Shown: positions 41,462-50,016 of the stretch, piece by piece
Layout: the number at the start of each line of letters is the position of its first letter
How positions within the stretch are numbered: the stretch's first letter is position 1
Origin: Mycobacterium sp. 1245111.1
Lineage (GTDB): Bacteria; Actinomycetota; Actinomycetes; Mycobacteriales; Mycobacteriaceae
Direction: 5' to 3'
NCBI RefSeq assembly: GCF_001673405.1
Contig: NZ_LZLV01000096.1
Span: forward strand, 1 to 64,000
Length of the DNA stretch: 64,000 nt
Translations under genes and position numbers: made by a program
Notes under the pieces: model-generated
The model's database searches: none
Seen by the model: only the letters and a program-made list of their open reading frames with translations
What the model was told of the DNA's origin: nothing

Positions 41462-44350
41462 TCAGCGCTTACCTGGTGGACGGGCGCCGCGCGCGATGCC
41501 CAGACCCTTGACCGGAGCCGCCGGCGGAGCGTCGTCGGTGCTCTGCGCAGGCTCGGATTTCGGCTCTTCCTTCGCCTCGGATGCGGGCTCGGGCGCGGGC
41601 GCCGGGGCTGCGGGAGCGGCCGGGGCAGCGGCCTTCTTGGCGCCGGGCCGCTTGGCTCCGGCCGCGATACCCAGGCCCTTGACCGGCGCGGCCGGCGCCT
41701 TGGCCTCGGCGGCCGGCTCGGACTTCGTCTCGGGTTCGGCAGCGGGCGCGGACTGCGTCGCGGCTTCCGGCTTTGCGGCCGTCTTCTTGGCACCGGGCCG
41801 CTTGGCCCCACCGGCGATGCCCAACCCCTTGACCGGCGCGGCGGGCGCCTTGGCTTCCGGAGCTTCGGCCGTCGAGGAAGCTTGCGCCGCTTCGGCTTTG
41901 GGTGCCGCCTTCTTGGCGCCGGGCCGCTTGGCGCCGCCGGCGATGCCCAGCCCGGTGACCGCCTTGGCCTCGGCCTTGTCCTCGGCCGGCGCAGCCGCCG
42001 GTTCCGCGGCCTCCTTGGCCGGGGCGGGCGCGGTGGCAGTCGCTTGGGCCTTGGGGGCGGCCTTCTCGGCCTTTTCCGCACGCTCGGCGGCGGCCTTGGC
42101 GGCAGCACCCTTCTCCGGCAACGTGATCGTGCTGCGGTCGAGCGACTCGAGCAGCAACTGCGCCACGTCGCGGACGTCGACGCCTTCGCGTCCAGCCGCC
42201 TCCTGGCGGTCGTTGACACCGTCGGTGACCATGACCCGGCAGAACGGGCAGGCGGTGGCGACGGTGGTGGCACCGGTGGCCAGCGCCTCGTCGACGCGGT
42301 CGTGGTTGATCCGCTTGCCGATGTGCTCTTCCATCCACATCCGCGCGCCACCGGCACCACAGCAGAAGCTGCGGTCGGCGTGCCGCGGCATCTCGGCCAG
42401 CTTTGCGCCGGCCGCGCCGATCAGCTCACGGGGTGCCTCGTAGACCTTGTTGTGCCGGCCCAGGAAGCACGGGTCGTGGTAGGTGACGTCCTCTGACACC
42501 GGGCTCACCGGGACCAGCTGCTTGTCGCGCACCAGCCGGTTCAGCAGCTGGGTGTGGTGCAGCACGGTGTAGTTGGCGCCCAGCTGCTTGTACTCGCGGC
42601 CCAGTGTGTTGAAGCAGTGCGGGCAGGTGACCACGATCTTGCGGTCGACCGTCTCCACGCCCTCGAACAGATCGTCCAGGCTTTCCTTGGCCTGCGCGGC
42701 CAGCTGCTGGAACAGGAACTCGTTGCCGGAGCGGCGGGCCGAGTCGCCGTTGCACGTTTCGCCCGTGCCCAACACCAGATACTTCACCCCGGCGGTGGCC
42801 AGCAGTTCGGCGACGGCCTTGGTCGTCTTCTTGGCCTTGTCGTCGTAGGCACCGGCGCAGCCGACCCAGAACAGGTACTCGAAGCCTTCGAAGCTGTCGA
42901 CGTCTTCGCCGTAGACCGGGACGTCGAAGTCGACCTCGCTGATCCAGTTGGTCCGGTCGGAAGCGTTCTGCCCCCACGGATTTGCTTTGGTCTCAAGGTT
43001 TTTGAACAACACCGAGAGTTCTGACGGGAACTCCGACTCCATCATCACCTGGTAGCGGCGCATGTCGACGATGTGGTCGATGTGCTCGATGTCTACCGGG
43101 CACTGCTCGACGCAGGCGCCGCAGTTCACGCAGGACCACAGCACGTCGGGGTCGATCACGCCACCCTGTTCGGCGGTGCCGACCAGCGGGCGGGTGGCCT
43201 GCTCGGGCCCGGAGCCGACGATGCGGCCGAAGCCGGACTCGGGAACATGATGTTGCTCGTCGTGCTTCTCACCGGTCAGGTCCTCGGTGAGTCCGCCTTC
43301 GGGCGTGCTCTGCAGGGGCGACTCCTTCTCGCCGAGGATGTAGGGCGCCTTGGCCATCCAGTGGTCCCGCAGGTCCATGATGACGAGCTTGGGGGACAAC
43401 GGTTTTCCGGTATTCCACGCCGGACACTGCGACTGGCAGCGTCCGCACTCGGTGCAGGTGGCGAAGTCGAGGTTGCCCTTCCAGGTGAAGTCTTCGATCT
43501 TGCCGCGGCCGAAAGTGGCGTCGTCCGGCGGGTTTTCGAAATCGATAGGCTCAGCCTTGCCGTCGACTGCAGCCTCGATCGGCAGCAGCGGGCCCAACCC
43601 GTTGGGCAGCCGCTTGAACGTGACGTTGATCGGCGCCAGGAAGATGTGCAGGTGCTTGGAGTGCAGCACGATGAGCAGGAAGGCAAGGGCGACGCCGATG
43701 TGAGTCAGCAGTGCGATCGTCTCGATCCACTCGTTGGCCGTCACCCCAAGCGGATGCATCAGCGACCCCATCGCATGCGAGAAGAACGCACCCTCGCCGT
43801 ACGGGAAGTTTCCGGTGTTGACCGCGGCGCCGCGGAAGATCGCGTAGCTGATGATGACCAGCGAGATCATGAACAGGATGAGCCAGGCACCGCCGGTGTG
43901 CGAGCCGTAGAACCGTGACGAGCGGCCGTATTCCTTGGGTTCGGAGCGCAGCCGGATGATCGCGAACGTCGTGATACCGGCCAGCACGGCGAGCGCGATG
44001 AAGTCCTGCAGGAATCCCAGCGCGTCCCAGCGCCCGACGATCGGGATGTGGAAGTTCGGCACGAATAGCGTGCCGTACGCCTCGATGTAGACCGTGATGA
44101 GGATGAAGAAGCCCCACATCGTGAAGAAGTGCGCGAGGCCCGGAATCGACCATTTCAGCAGCCGGCGCTGCCCGAAGACTTCGGCGATCTGCGTCCAGAT
44201 CCGGGTGCCGATCGCGTCGGTGCGGCCGCTGACGGGTTGGCCGGACAGGGTGAGTTTGACCAGCCACAGGGCGCGGCGGAGCGCGAGCAAGGCGATGATC
44301 GCCGTCCCGCTCAAGCCGACGATCAACCTGATCAGCATCTGCGTGTGCAC
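41462..44350 (-). CDS. Membrane Fe-S oxidoreductase (heterodisulfide-reductase-like, Rv0338c-like)
   Basis: A 962-residue protein. The N-terminal 270 residues hold about six membrane helices of a NarI-like cytochrome b type (HFFTMWGFFILITVYIEAYG; THIGVALAFLLIVLHSKHLH). Two [4Fe-4S] motifs follow, CTECGRCQSQCPAW and CVNCGACVEQCPVD, then two CCG domains (CPHCFNTLG; HADRSFCCGAGGARMW). It probably moves electrons between the membrane and an unknown carrier. The last 200 residues are an Ala/Lys/Glu/Pro-rich tail with four GLGIA-GAKRPG repeats. The GTG at 44350 has GGGGAGAAG upstream; a TTG at 44365 is possible. Two identical-type dyads lie upstream (44374-44414). Confidence 0.92.
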   Translation of the reverse strand: MHTQMLIRLIVGLSGTAIIALLALRRALWLVKLTLSGQPVSGRTDAIGTRIWTQIAEVFGQRRLLKWSIPGLAHFFTMWGFFILITVYIEAYGTLFVPNFHIPIVGRWDALGFLQDFIALAVLAGITTFAIIRLRSEPKEYGRSSRFYGSHTGGAWLILFMISLVIISYAIFRGAAVNTGNFPYGEGAFFSHAMGSLMHPLGVTANEWIETIALLTHIGVALAFLLIVLHSKHLHIFLAPINVTFKRLPNGLGPLLPIEAAVDGKAEPIDFENPPDDATFGRGKIEDFTWKGNLDFATCTECGRCQSQCPAWNTGKPLSPKLVIMDLRDHWMAKAPYILGEKESPLQSTPEGGLTEDLTGEKHDEQHHVPESGFGRIVGSGPEQATRPLVGTAEQGGVIDPDVLWSCVNCGACVEQCPVDIEHIDHIVDMRRYQVMMESEFPSELSVLFKNLETKANPWGQNASDRTNWISEVDFDVPVYGEDVDSFEGFEYLFWVGCAGAYDDKAKKTTKAVAELLATAGVKYLVLGTGETCNGDSARRSGNEFLFQQLAAQAKESLDDLFEGVETVDRKIVVTCPHCFNTLGREYKQLGANYTVLHHTQLLNRLVRDKQLVPVSPVSEDVTYHDPCFLGRHNKVYEAPRELIGAAGAKLAEMPRHADRSFCCGAGGARMWMEEHIGKRINHDRVDEALATGATTVATACPFCRVMVTDGVNDRQEAAGREGVDVRDVAQLLLESLDRSTITLPEKGAAAKAAAERAEKAEKAAPKAQATATAPAPAKEAAEPAAAPAEDKAEAKAVTGLGIAGGAKRPGAKKAAPKAEAAQASSTAEAPEAKAPAAPVKGLGIAGGAKRPGAKKTAAKPEAATQSAPAAEPETKSEPAAEAKAPAAPVKGLGIAAGAKRPGAKKAAAPAAPAAPAPAPEPASEAKEEPKSEPAQSTDDAPPAAPVKGLGIARGARPPGKR
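41494..41961 (-). repeat. Four GLGIA-x-GAKRPGAKK repeats in the Fe-S reductase tail
   Basis: The coding repeats start near 41961, 41835, 41683 and 41514 on the minus strand. Each encodes VKGLGIA(G/A)GAKRPGAKK or a close variant (TGLGIA first, ARGARPPGKR last), with Ala/Pro/Glu-rich spacers of 40-55 residues. The basic units alternate with acidic spacers. Confidence 0.85.
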
Positions 44351-44373
44351 GAAGCTTCTCCCCAATATTCAGT

Positions 44374-44414
44374 GTTACTGACCGGTAACTTCGACCATGT
44401 TACCCGTCGGTAAC
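44374..44414. promoter_or_regulatory. Two tandem 16-bp dyads upstream of the Fe-S reductase
   Basis: GTTACTGACCGGTAAC (44374-44389) and GTTACCCGTCGGTAAC (44399-44414) share the frame GTTAC-N6-GTAAC and are 25 bases apart centre to centre. They lie 24-64 bases upstream of the start of the reductase. Two copies on the same DNA face suggest cooperative binding of a dimeric repressor, probably TetR-type. I cannot name the regulator. Confidence 0.65.
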
Positions 44415-44551
44415 TTAACTACCGCACCTGCTCAAGCCGTCTAGGCCTGCTCATAGTGACATTTCCGAAGGCGTCACCGCGACGAAGGATGCCCTAACCT
44501 GGCCACCGCTATGCATCCGACCGATCCACGAACGCTGGGTATCGCGCCAGG

Positions 44552-44959
44552 TTAGAAGTGCGGCACCGGAGGTATCGGGGGGATCGGGGGCATATTGCTG
44601 CGCCACCAGTGCCGCCGAGGATGTTGCGGTGTCCAGGACGTGGTGGGCACCGGCTCGATCGTGGTGTCCTCCGAAGGAGAGGTCGTCGTCGGCTCGGTCG
44701 TGGACGGGGTCGACGACGTGATGGTGCTCGACGTCGTCGTCGTGGTCCGCGTGGTGTTCGGCGCCGGGGCGCTGCCGCCGTTGCCCCGGGCCAGGATCGC
44801 CAGGCCCCAAATGATGCCCGCGATCAGCATCACCACCGTCAGGCCCCAGAGGGCCAGGACCCACCGCTTGAGGTACCACGGGCGTTCGTCAACCCTGAAC
44901 TGCTCTGTTTCGTCGACGCCCCGCGAGTAATCGTCGTACGGCGATCGGGTGCCATTCAC
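44552..44959 (-). CDS. Small membrane protein with Thr-rich stalk, third of three
   Basis: A 135-residue protein: about 40 acidic cytosolic residues, RPWYLKRWVLALWGLTVVML as the start of a membrane helix (about 45-70), then a Thr/Ser/Pro-rich outside stalk and a Trp/His/Pro end (RRHWWRSNMPPIPPIPPVPH). The Arg-Pro-Trp-Tyr junction before the helix is shared with its two upstream neighbours (TPWYRKP, RPWYRSR), so the three are paralogues. The GTG at 44959 starts two bases after the stop of the preceding gene. Function is unknown. The set occupies the place of iniBAC in Mtb. Confidence 0.65.
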   Translation of the reverse strand: MNGTRSPYDDYSRGVDETEQFRVDERPWYLKRWVLALWGLTVVMLIAGIIWGLAILARGNGGSAPAPNTTRTTTTTSSTITSSTPSTTEPTTTSPSEDTTIEPVPTTSWTPQHPRRHWWRSNMPPIPPIPPVPHF

Positions 44960-44961
44960 TG

Positions 44962-45378
44962 CTAGGGCGTCCCGCCGGCGTGGTGGTGGTGATGGTGGTG
45001 TTCGTCGACGCTCGTGGTCGTCATCGGCGCGCTGCTGGGCGCTGTGGTGGCCGGCTCCGTCGTCGAGGGCGGGAACGTCATCGTGGTCGTCTCTGGCGGG
45101 GCGGCCGGTGCGGTGGTGGTGACCCCAGTGGTCGCCGGTGCCGTCGTCGGCGTCGTCGGTGACGTGGGCGTCTGTTTCGTGCCACCGGTGCCGCCAGTCT
45201 GATCGGCGATGAAGTAGATCAGCAGCGCGAGCAGCATCGCGGCGAACAAGACCAGTGCCAGGACGACCACCGGCTTCCGATACCACGGTGTGCCGCGCTC
45301 TGGATCCCCCTGGCCGCCGTAGTCGTAGAAGCCGGTCGGCGCTTCGCTGGGGTCGTCTGGAGGTCCGTAGCCCGTCAC
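44962..45378 (-). CDS. Small membrane protein with Thr/Pro-rich stalk and seven-His tail, second of three
   Basis: A 138-residue protein: an acidic N-terminus (GPPDDPSEAPTGFYDYGG), TPWYRKP, a membrane helix (VVVLALVLFAAMLLALLIYF), then a Thr/Pro/Ala-rich stalk that ends SVDE, seven consecutive His and AGGTP. The N-terminus shares PDDPS with its upstream neighbour. A His run on an outside tail could bind zinc, copper or nickel. No enzyme domain is seen. The gene lies 49 bases downstream of paralogue one and two bases upstream of paralogue three. Confidence 0.7.
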   Translation of the reverse strand: MTGYGPPDDPSEAPTGFYDYGGQGDPERGTPWYRKPVVVLALVLFAAMLLALLIYFIADQTGGTGGTKQTPTSPTTPTTAPATTGVTTTAPAAPPETTTMTFPPSTTEPATTAPSSAPMTTTSVDEHHHHHHHAGGTP

Positions 45379-45427
45379 GTGCGCCGATCCTAGTCTCGGA
45401 ACCTGTCAGGCCGACAGCGGCTGCTTC

Positions 45428-45931
45428 TCAGAAATGGTGCGGCAACGTAATTGTCGTGTGCGGCAAGGGAATTGTCGACGGGACATGCAGATGGTGGTGG
45501 TGCTGCGGCGGCTCGCCGGGAGCGGGGGAGTTGTTTGCCGGCGGCGGCGCTTCTTCCGGTGTCTGCTGGGGCGTCTCCGGTGGTGGCGCTTCGCCGGTGG
45601 TCGACGGGGTGGTCGTCGTCGTTGCGGGCGAGGTGGTCGACGATCCGGTCGATGTGGTCGACGAGTGCGGCGCCGGGATGGGGCTGGTCCCGCCGCCACG
45701 CGACAGCTCGACGATGCCGTAGATGATCAGCGTGACCAGGAGCGCGACGATCAGCGTCCACAGCACCAGCAGCACGCGGCTGCGGTACCACGGCCGCGGT
45801 GCGGAGTCAGGTTCGGCCTCGCCGGCGGTGGGTCCGAATTCGCCCTCGGGGGCTTGCCGCAGCGAACCGTCGACGTCGTATTCGGCCACCCGTGTCGGCC
45901 GATTGCTCGGGTCGTCCGGAAGACCAATCAC
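45428..45931 (-). CDS. Small membrane protein with Thr/Pro-rich stalk and His-rich tail, first of three
   Basis: A 167-residue protein: cytosolic part with GLPDDPSNRPTRVAEYDVDG, RPWYRSR, a membrane helix (VLLVLWTLIVALLVTLIIYG), then a Ser/Thr/Pro-rich stalk, PPQHHHHLHVPS and a C-terminus TITLPHHF. It is the start of the three-gene set and lies 14 bases upstream-side of the LLM oxidoreductase stop, on the same strand, so it may share that transcript. No function can be assigned; metal binding by the His tail is a guess. Confidence 0.7.
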   Translation of the reverse strand: MIGLPDDPSNRPTRVAEYDVDGSLRQAPEGEFGPTAGEAEPDSAPRPWYRSRVLLVLWTLIVALLVTLIIYGIVELSRGGGTSPIPAPHSSTTSTGSSTTSPATTTTTPSTTGEAPPPETPQQTPEEAPPPANNSPAPGEPPQHHHHLHVPSTIPLPHTTITLPHHF

Positions 45932-45945
45932 GCCCCGATGCTACG

Positions 45946-46884
45946 TCAGAGCTGGCGGTGCACCTCGTCGGCGAAAAGCGCCAGGTGGTCGAGGTCGGAC
46001 ATGTCCAGCACCTGCAGATACACCCGCTGCACGCCGATCTCGGCGTAGGGGCCCAGCTGGTCGACGATCTGGGCGGGTGTGCCGGCCAGCGGCGAATTGG
46101 ACCGCAGCTCATCGACGTCGCGCCCGATGGCGTCGGCCCGGTTGGCGATCTCGGTCTCGTCGCGTCCGGCGCACACCACGAACGCCGCGGAGTAGGTCAT
46201 CGAATCGGCGGGTCGGCCGACCGCGTCGACGGCCTCGCGGACCCGGTCCAACTGCGTGGTGATGGTGTCGATCGGCGCGAACGGCACGTTGTACTCGTCG
46301 GCGAATGTGGCGGCAAGGCGCGGCGTCCGCTTGGCGCCCGATCCGCCGATGATGATCGGTGGATGCGGCCGCTGCACCGGCTTGGGCAGCGCCGGCGAAT
46401 CGTTGACGGCGTAGTGCGCCCCCGCGTAGTCGAACGTCTCGCCTGGCGGGGCGGACCACAGGCCGGTGATCAACTCGAGTTGCTCGGTGAGCCGGGCGAA
46501 GCGTTCGCGCAGCGGCGGAAATGGGATCGCGTAGGCCAGGTGCTCCGTCTCGAACCATCCGGTGCCGAGCCCGAATTCGACTCGCCCGCCGCTCATTTCG
46601 TCGACCTGCGCCACCGCGATCGCCAGCGGGCCGGGGTAGCGGAACGTCGCCGACGTGACCAGCGTGCCCAGCCGGATGGTCGACGTCTCGCGGGCGATAC
46701 CGCCCAGCGTCACCCATGAGTCGGTCGGGCCGGGCCGCCCGTCGCCGCTCATCGCCAGGTAGTGATCGGAGCGGAAGAATGCGGAGTAGCCAAGCGATTC
46801 GGCGGCCTGCGCGACCGCGAGCTGGTCGGTGTAGCTGGCACCCTGCTGCGGTTCGACGAATACCCGAAAGTCCACGAGCGCCAC
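45946..46884 (-). CDS. LLM-class F420-dependent oxidoreductase
   Basis: A 312-residue TIM-barrel protein of the luciferase-like family. Typical tracts are AAESLGYSAFFRSDHYLAM, STIRLGTLVTSATFRYPG, DEMSGGRVEFGLGTGWFE and HPPIIIGGSGAKRTPRLAA. In mycobacteria most members use coenzyme F420. The substrate is unknown. Two in-frame GTG codons (46884, 46875) precede DFRVFVEPQQG; neither has a strong ribosome site, so the exact start is uncertain. The gene is divergent from the RibD-like gene. Confidence 0.85.
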   Translation of the reverse strand: MALVDFRVFVEPQQGASYTDQLAVAQAAESLGYSAFFRSDHYLAMSGDGRPGPTDSWVTLGGIARETSTIRLGTLVTSATFRYPGPLAIAVAQVDEMSGGRVEFGLGTGWFETEHLAYAIPFPPLRERFARLTEQLELITGLWSAPPGETFDYAGAHYAVNDSPALPKPVQRPHPPIIIGGSGAKRTPRLAATFADEYNVPFAPIDTITTQLDRVREAVDAVGRPADSMTYSAAFVVCAGRDETEIANRADAIGRDVDELRSNSPLAGTPAQIVDQLGPYAEIGVQRVYLQVLDMSDLDHLALFADEVHRQL

Positions 46885-46945
46885 ATTAGGCGGCGTTCTT
46901 AAGCGGCAGCGATGAGTATCGACCTGCGACCGAGTCTGTCCAGAG

Positions 46946-47560
46946 GTGAGCAGAACCAATTTGTCGATGTCGATATCGGCCGACGGCTACGTCGCGGGGC
47001 CGGGCCAATGCCGGCAGCATCCGCTCGGGATCGGCGGCGAAGCCCTGCACGCCTGGCACCTCGGCCCCGAGAAGGACCACCCGGTCAATCGGCAGGTGAT
47101 CTCCGAGATGCTCGATGGCATGGGCGCAACGATTATGGGCCGCAACATGTTCGGGCCAATCCGCGGACCGTGGGGTGACTCGGATTGGCAGGGTTGGTGG
47201 GGTGAGGAACCGCCGTATCACTGCCCGGTATTCGTGCTGACGCACCACCCGCATGACCCGATCGAGCTGCGGGGTGGCACGACGTTTCACTTCGTCACCG
47301 ACGGGATCGACGCGGCGTACGCGCAGGCCGAGGCGGCAGCCGGTGGCGCGCCGATCTCGATCGCGGGTGGGGCCTCGTGCGCCCGGCAGGCGATCGCGGC
47401 CGGCCGCGTCGACGAGATCGACCTTCAGGTGAACCCGGTCATCCTCGGCTCGGGCGAGCGTCTGCTCGACGGTTTCGAGGCGGGCATGCCCGCGCTCGAA
47501 CTCGACAGAGTGCTCGAAGCGCCAGGCGTGGTGCACATTCGGTATCGCGTTATGCGATGA
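46946..47560 (+). CDS. RibD C-terminal / dihydrofolate-reductase-like protein
   Basis: A 204-residue protein of the RibD_C family. LSMSISADGYVAGPGQ opens the Rossmann-like fold; TIMGRNMFGPIRGPWG, SIAGGASCARQAIAAGRVDE and NPVILGSGERLLDGF follow. Homologues are NADPH-dependent reductases, some with weak dihydrofolate reductase activity; the natural substrate is not evident. The GTG start overlaps an AGAGG box too closely to count as a good ribosome site. Confidence 0.85.
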   Translation: MSRTNLSMSISADGYVAGPGQCRQHPLGIGGEALHAWHLGPEKDHPVNRQVISEMLDGMGATIMGRNMFGPIRGPWGDSDWQGWWGEEPPYHCPVFVLTHHPHDPIELRGGTTFHFVTDGIDAAYAQAEAAAGGAPISIAGGASCARQAIAAGRVDEIDLQVNPVILGSGERLLDGFEAGMPALELDRVLEAPGVVHIRYRVMR

Positions 47561-47599
47561 GCCGAACCGACCGGCCGCCCTCGTGGTTAGGTCAGCATC

Positions 47600-48253
47600 G
47601 TGAACTCCCTCGCGAAGCATTTCCGCGACACCGTCGCAGTCCGGATTCTGGGTTCGGTGGTGCTCGGTGTCGTCGTCGCCCTCGTGGTGGGTAACACCGC
47701 CGGGTGGCGATTCGCGCTCGCCGGTTGGGTGGCCGCCGCGGCTCTGTATGTCGTTTGGACCCGATGCATCCTGAGTGGGATGGATGCCGAGCAGACGCGT
47801 CGATGGGTGACCCGGGAGGACCCGACCCGTGGGGTCGCCGACGTGGTCATCCTGACGGCGAGCTTGGCGAGCCTGCTGGGCGTCGGCTACGTGGTGGCCG
47901 CGGGATCGAAACTGTCCGGCAATGGCGCGCTCGAGGCGGCGGTGGTCGGGATCCTGACCGTCAGTGCGTCGTGGTTCGCGGTGCACACCTTGTTCACCGT
48001 GCATTACGCGCGGCTCTACTACTCAGATGAACCGGGCGGCATCAACTTTCACGATCCCAACCCGCCGCGCTTTCGGGACTTTGCGTACCTCGCCTACACG
48101 ATCGGCATGACGTTCCAGGTGTCCGACACCGAGATCTGCTTGACGTCGATCAGGGCGACGGTTTTGCGGCACGCGCTGCTGTCGTATCTGCTGGGCGCGG
48201 TGATCTTGGCGGTCACGGTCAACCTGATCGCGGGGCTCGGCTCGCGAATCTAG
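47600..48253 (+). CDS. DUF1345 membrane protein
   Basis: A 217-residue membrane protein with about five helices ([89 protein letters not shown]). The conserved DUF1345 tract [16 protein letters not shown] and [20 protein letters not shown] is present. Function of the family is unknown. GTG start, 40 bases after the RibD-like gene. It converges on the lipoprotein gene with a 4-base overlap of the ends. Confidence 0.85.
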   Translation: MNSLAKHFRDTVAVRILGSVVLGVVVALVVGNTAGWRFALAGWVAAAALYVVWTRCILSGMDAEQTRRWVTREDPTRGVADVVILTASLASLLGVGYVVAAGSKLSGNGALEAAVVGILTVSASWFAVHTLFTVHYARLYYSDEPGGINFHDPNPPRFRDFAYLAYTIGMTFQVSDTEICLTSIRATVLRHALLSYLLGAVILAVTVNLIAGLGSRI

Positions 48254-48813
48254 TAGGTGTCGACCTTTTCGATGCTGACGAACATCCCGTGGCCGGTGCG
48301 CTGGTTGGTGAACCGGGTACCGCTCTCGGTGGCCGCGATCGTCCAACCGACCGCGTCGTAGGTCTTGTAATCGATGGGCACGGTGGGGATGTCGCCGAGA
48401 TTGCCCACCACCCATTGCACTTCGCCGGCGGCGGTGATGTTGACGCCGTTGGCCTTTTCGCCTTCTTCGGTTGGCGCATTGGTGAACGGCGCCTCGCAGC
48501 CGACGCTGTCGGCGTCGAGCTGACAGCGCGTCTGACCTGACTTGGTCTCGATGAACACGCGGCCGTTCGCGTCAGGCTGCAACGGGATCGCCCCGGCCGG
48601 AGGTGCGCCGCTCGGCGGCGCGGGCTGCGAAGCGGTCGACGACGGGGTCGACGGCTTGGTCGTCGGGAACGACGGCTCGGTGGGCCCCTTGCTCGGCGAA
48701 GCCACTGGGCTACCGGGCGTCGTCGAGTGGCATCCGCTGATCAGCGCAGCGCTCAGCAGCAGGCCGACCAGTAGCCGGCCGCTGGGGTGGGTGGGCACGT
48801 CGCGCAGAAACAT
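48250..48813 (-). CDS. Predicted lipoprotein of unknown function
   Basis: A 187-residue lipoprotein. The signal peptide ([17 protein letters not shown]) ends with a clear lipobox LISGC. A Ser/Thr/Pro-rich linker (about 25-80) follows, then a C-terminal domain with two cysteines ([16 protein letters not shown]), [11 protein letters not shown] and [19 protein letters not shown]. Several mycobacterial secreted proteins share this last domain, but I know no function. The ATG at 48813 gives a normal signal peptide; a GTG at 48843 is an alternative. Confidence 0.75.
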   Translation of the reverse strand: MFLRDVPTHPSGRLLVGLLLSAALISGCHSTTPGSPVASPSKGPTEPSFPTTKPSTPSSTASQPAPPSGAPPAGAIPLQPDANGRVFIETKSGQTRCQLDADSVGCEAPFTNAPTEEGEKANGVNITAAGEVQWVVGNLGDIPTVPIDYKTYDAVGWTIAATESGTRFTNQRTGHGMFVSIEKVDTY

Positions 48814-48878
48814 CGCAGAAGCAGCGTACGCAGGAGTCGACACTAGTGGCCGCAGTGACGCGCCCTGTTGCGCGGTTA

Positions 48879-49345
48879 TTACGACAAGGCCGCGTAGGCG
48901 TCGGATAACGCGCGCAGCTGGGCGGCGCCGTCACCGCTGAACGAAGCCCCGTGCATCAGCGCCAGCGTGCGTGGCGCCAGTTGCGCCAACTCCTCCAAGG
49001 TAGGAGCAAGGTTGGTGGTCAGGCCAGTGGCATGGAACAACTCTTCAGCCGCTAAAGCCGGTGCCACACAATCGGATTCGGTGAGCGCCGGGCATCGACC
49101 CGTATGCGTGAACAGGTCGCCGGCCAACAGGATGGAGGTGGTTTCGTCCAATCAGAGCCCGCTTTCCCAGTTGTGCGGCACGTGCGGGTCGCGATGAAAC
49201 GGAGCCGGTATCCGCCAATGTCGTGCGGGTCAGGGTCTACCGCGATCGGCGGCCGATCGCACAGGTCGTTCAGCGAGAGCAAGCAGGCCAGCGGGCTGTG
49301 GATGACTTCGGCGTGGTGTGCCGCGGCGAGCAGCATGTTCATTGC
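48879..49345 (-). pseudogene. Broken metallo-beta-lactamase-fold gene (N-terminus lost, frameshift, internal stop)
   Basis: The minus strand encodes MNMLLAAAHHAEVIHSPLA through PHDIGGYRLRFIAT in one frame, then PHVPHNWESGL, a TGA stop (49152-49154), and LDETTSILLAGDLFTHTG to RALSDAYAALS in another. Joined, they read as the middle and end of a metallo-beta-lactamase-fold protein. The frame changes in a C-run at 49186-49188, as after loss of one C. The N-terminal half with the His-x-His-x-Asp-His metal site is missing, and the enoyl-CoA hydratase stop lies directly upstream. The gene is dead by three separate lesions. A frame starting TTG at 49151 encodes the last 90 residues only. Confidence 0.8.
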
Positions 49346-49350
49346 AAACG

Positions 49351-50004
49351 TCAAGCAAGCAATGTCTTCGCTGCGGGTCCGAACATCGTTTGCTTGATGG
49401 CACCCAGCGTGCCCTGGTCCTTGCCGTTGAGGGGGCGCAGGAGATCGACGGCCCCGGCTGTGACCGCGCCCTCGCCCGCGACGGCGTCGACGATGCCGAA
49501 CCCCAAAGCATCTTCGCCGCCGAAGCGTCGTCCGGTGGTCATCGAGGCAACCGTTGCCTGCGGCGTCAGCTTGGCCTGGATCAGCGCGGCCATGCCCGGC
49601 GTGAACGGGATGCGGATGTCGACCTCGGGGAAGCAGAAGTAGCCGCGGTCGGAGCGCATCACCCGGAAGTCGTGCGCGACCGCGAGCATCGCGCCGGCGC
49701 CGAACGCGTGGCCGACTAACGCCGCCGCGGTCGGAATCGGCAGCGTGAGGAATCGGGCCAGCATGCCCTGCACTCGCCCGACATACCACTCGGTTCGATC
49801 GCCGTGTGCGGACAGCCAATCCAGGTCGAGACCGTTGGAGTAGAACTTGCCGCCGCCGGTGGTCACCACCCCCTGGGCGCCGGAAGCGACCAACTCGTCG
49901 AGGTGGCCGTCCATCTCGTCGAGAAACTCTGGTGAGAAACGGTTTTCGTCGTCGCCGAGATCGAGCACGGCGATCTTGTCGTCGTGTGTCAGCGTGATTG
50001 TCAT
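49351..50004 (-). CDS. Enoyl-CoA hydratase/isomerase-family protein
   Basis: A 217-residue crotonase-fold protein. The oxyanion-hole segments are GVVTTGGGKFYSNGLDLDWL and AALVGHAFGAGAMLAVAHD; YFCFPEVDIRIPFTPGMAAL follows. The usual catalytic Glu of hydratases in the second loop is not evident, so it may act as an isomerase. It is short for the family (usually 250 or more). GGAAAGGAAG before the ATG is a good ribosome site. It lies 12 bases after the TetR gene and is probably controlled by it. Confidence 0.88.
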   Translation of the reverse strand: MTITLTHDDKIAVLDLGDDENRFSPEFLDEMDGHLDELVASGAQGVVTTGGGKFYSNGLDLDWLSAHGDRTEWYVGRVQGMLARFLTLPIPTAAALVGHAFGAGAMLAVAHDFRVMRSDRGYFCFPEVDIRIPFTPGMAALIQAKLTPQATVASMTTGRRFGGEDALGFGIVDAVAGEGAVTAGAVDLLRPLNGKDQGTLGAIKQTMFGPAAKTLLA

Positions 50005-50016
50005 TGGCTTCCTTTC

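Noticed and set aside
40141..42360. One continuous minus-strand frame that would fuse aspC to 320 extra N-terminal residues.
   Set aside because: The extra part is Arg/Pro-rich and lies opposite in frame to the real tail of the Fe-S reductase; AspC homologues start near 41406.
46886..48004. A 372-codon minus-strand frame opposite the RibD-like and DUF1345 genes.
   Set aside because: Both plus-strand genes have clear family motifs; the antisense frame is His/Arg-rich and unsupported.
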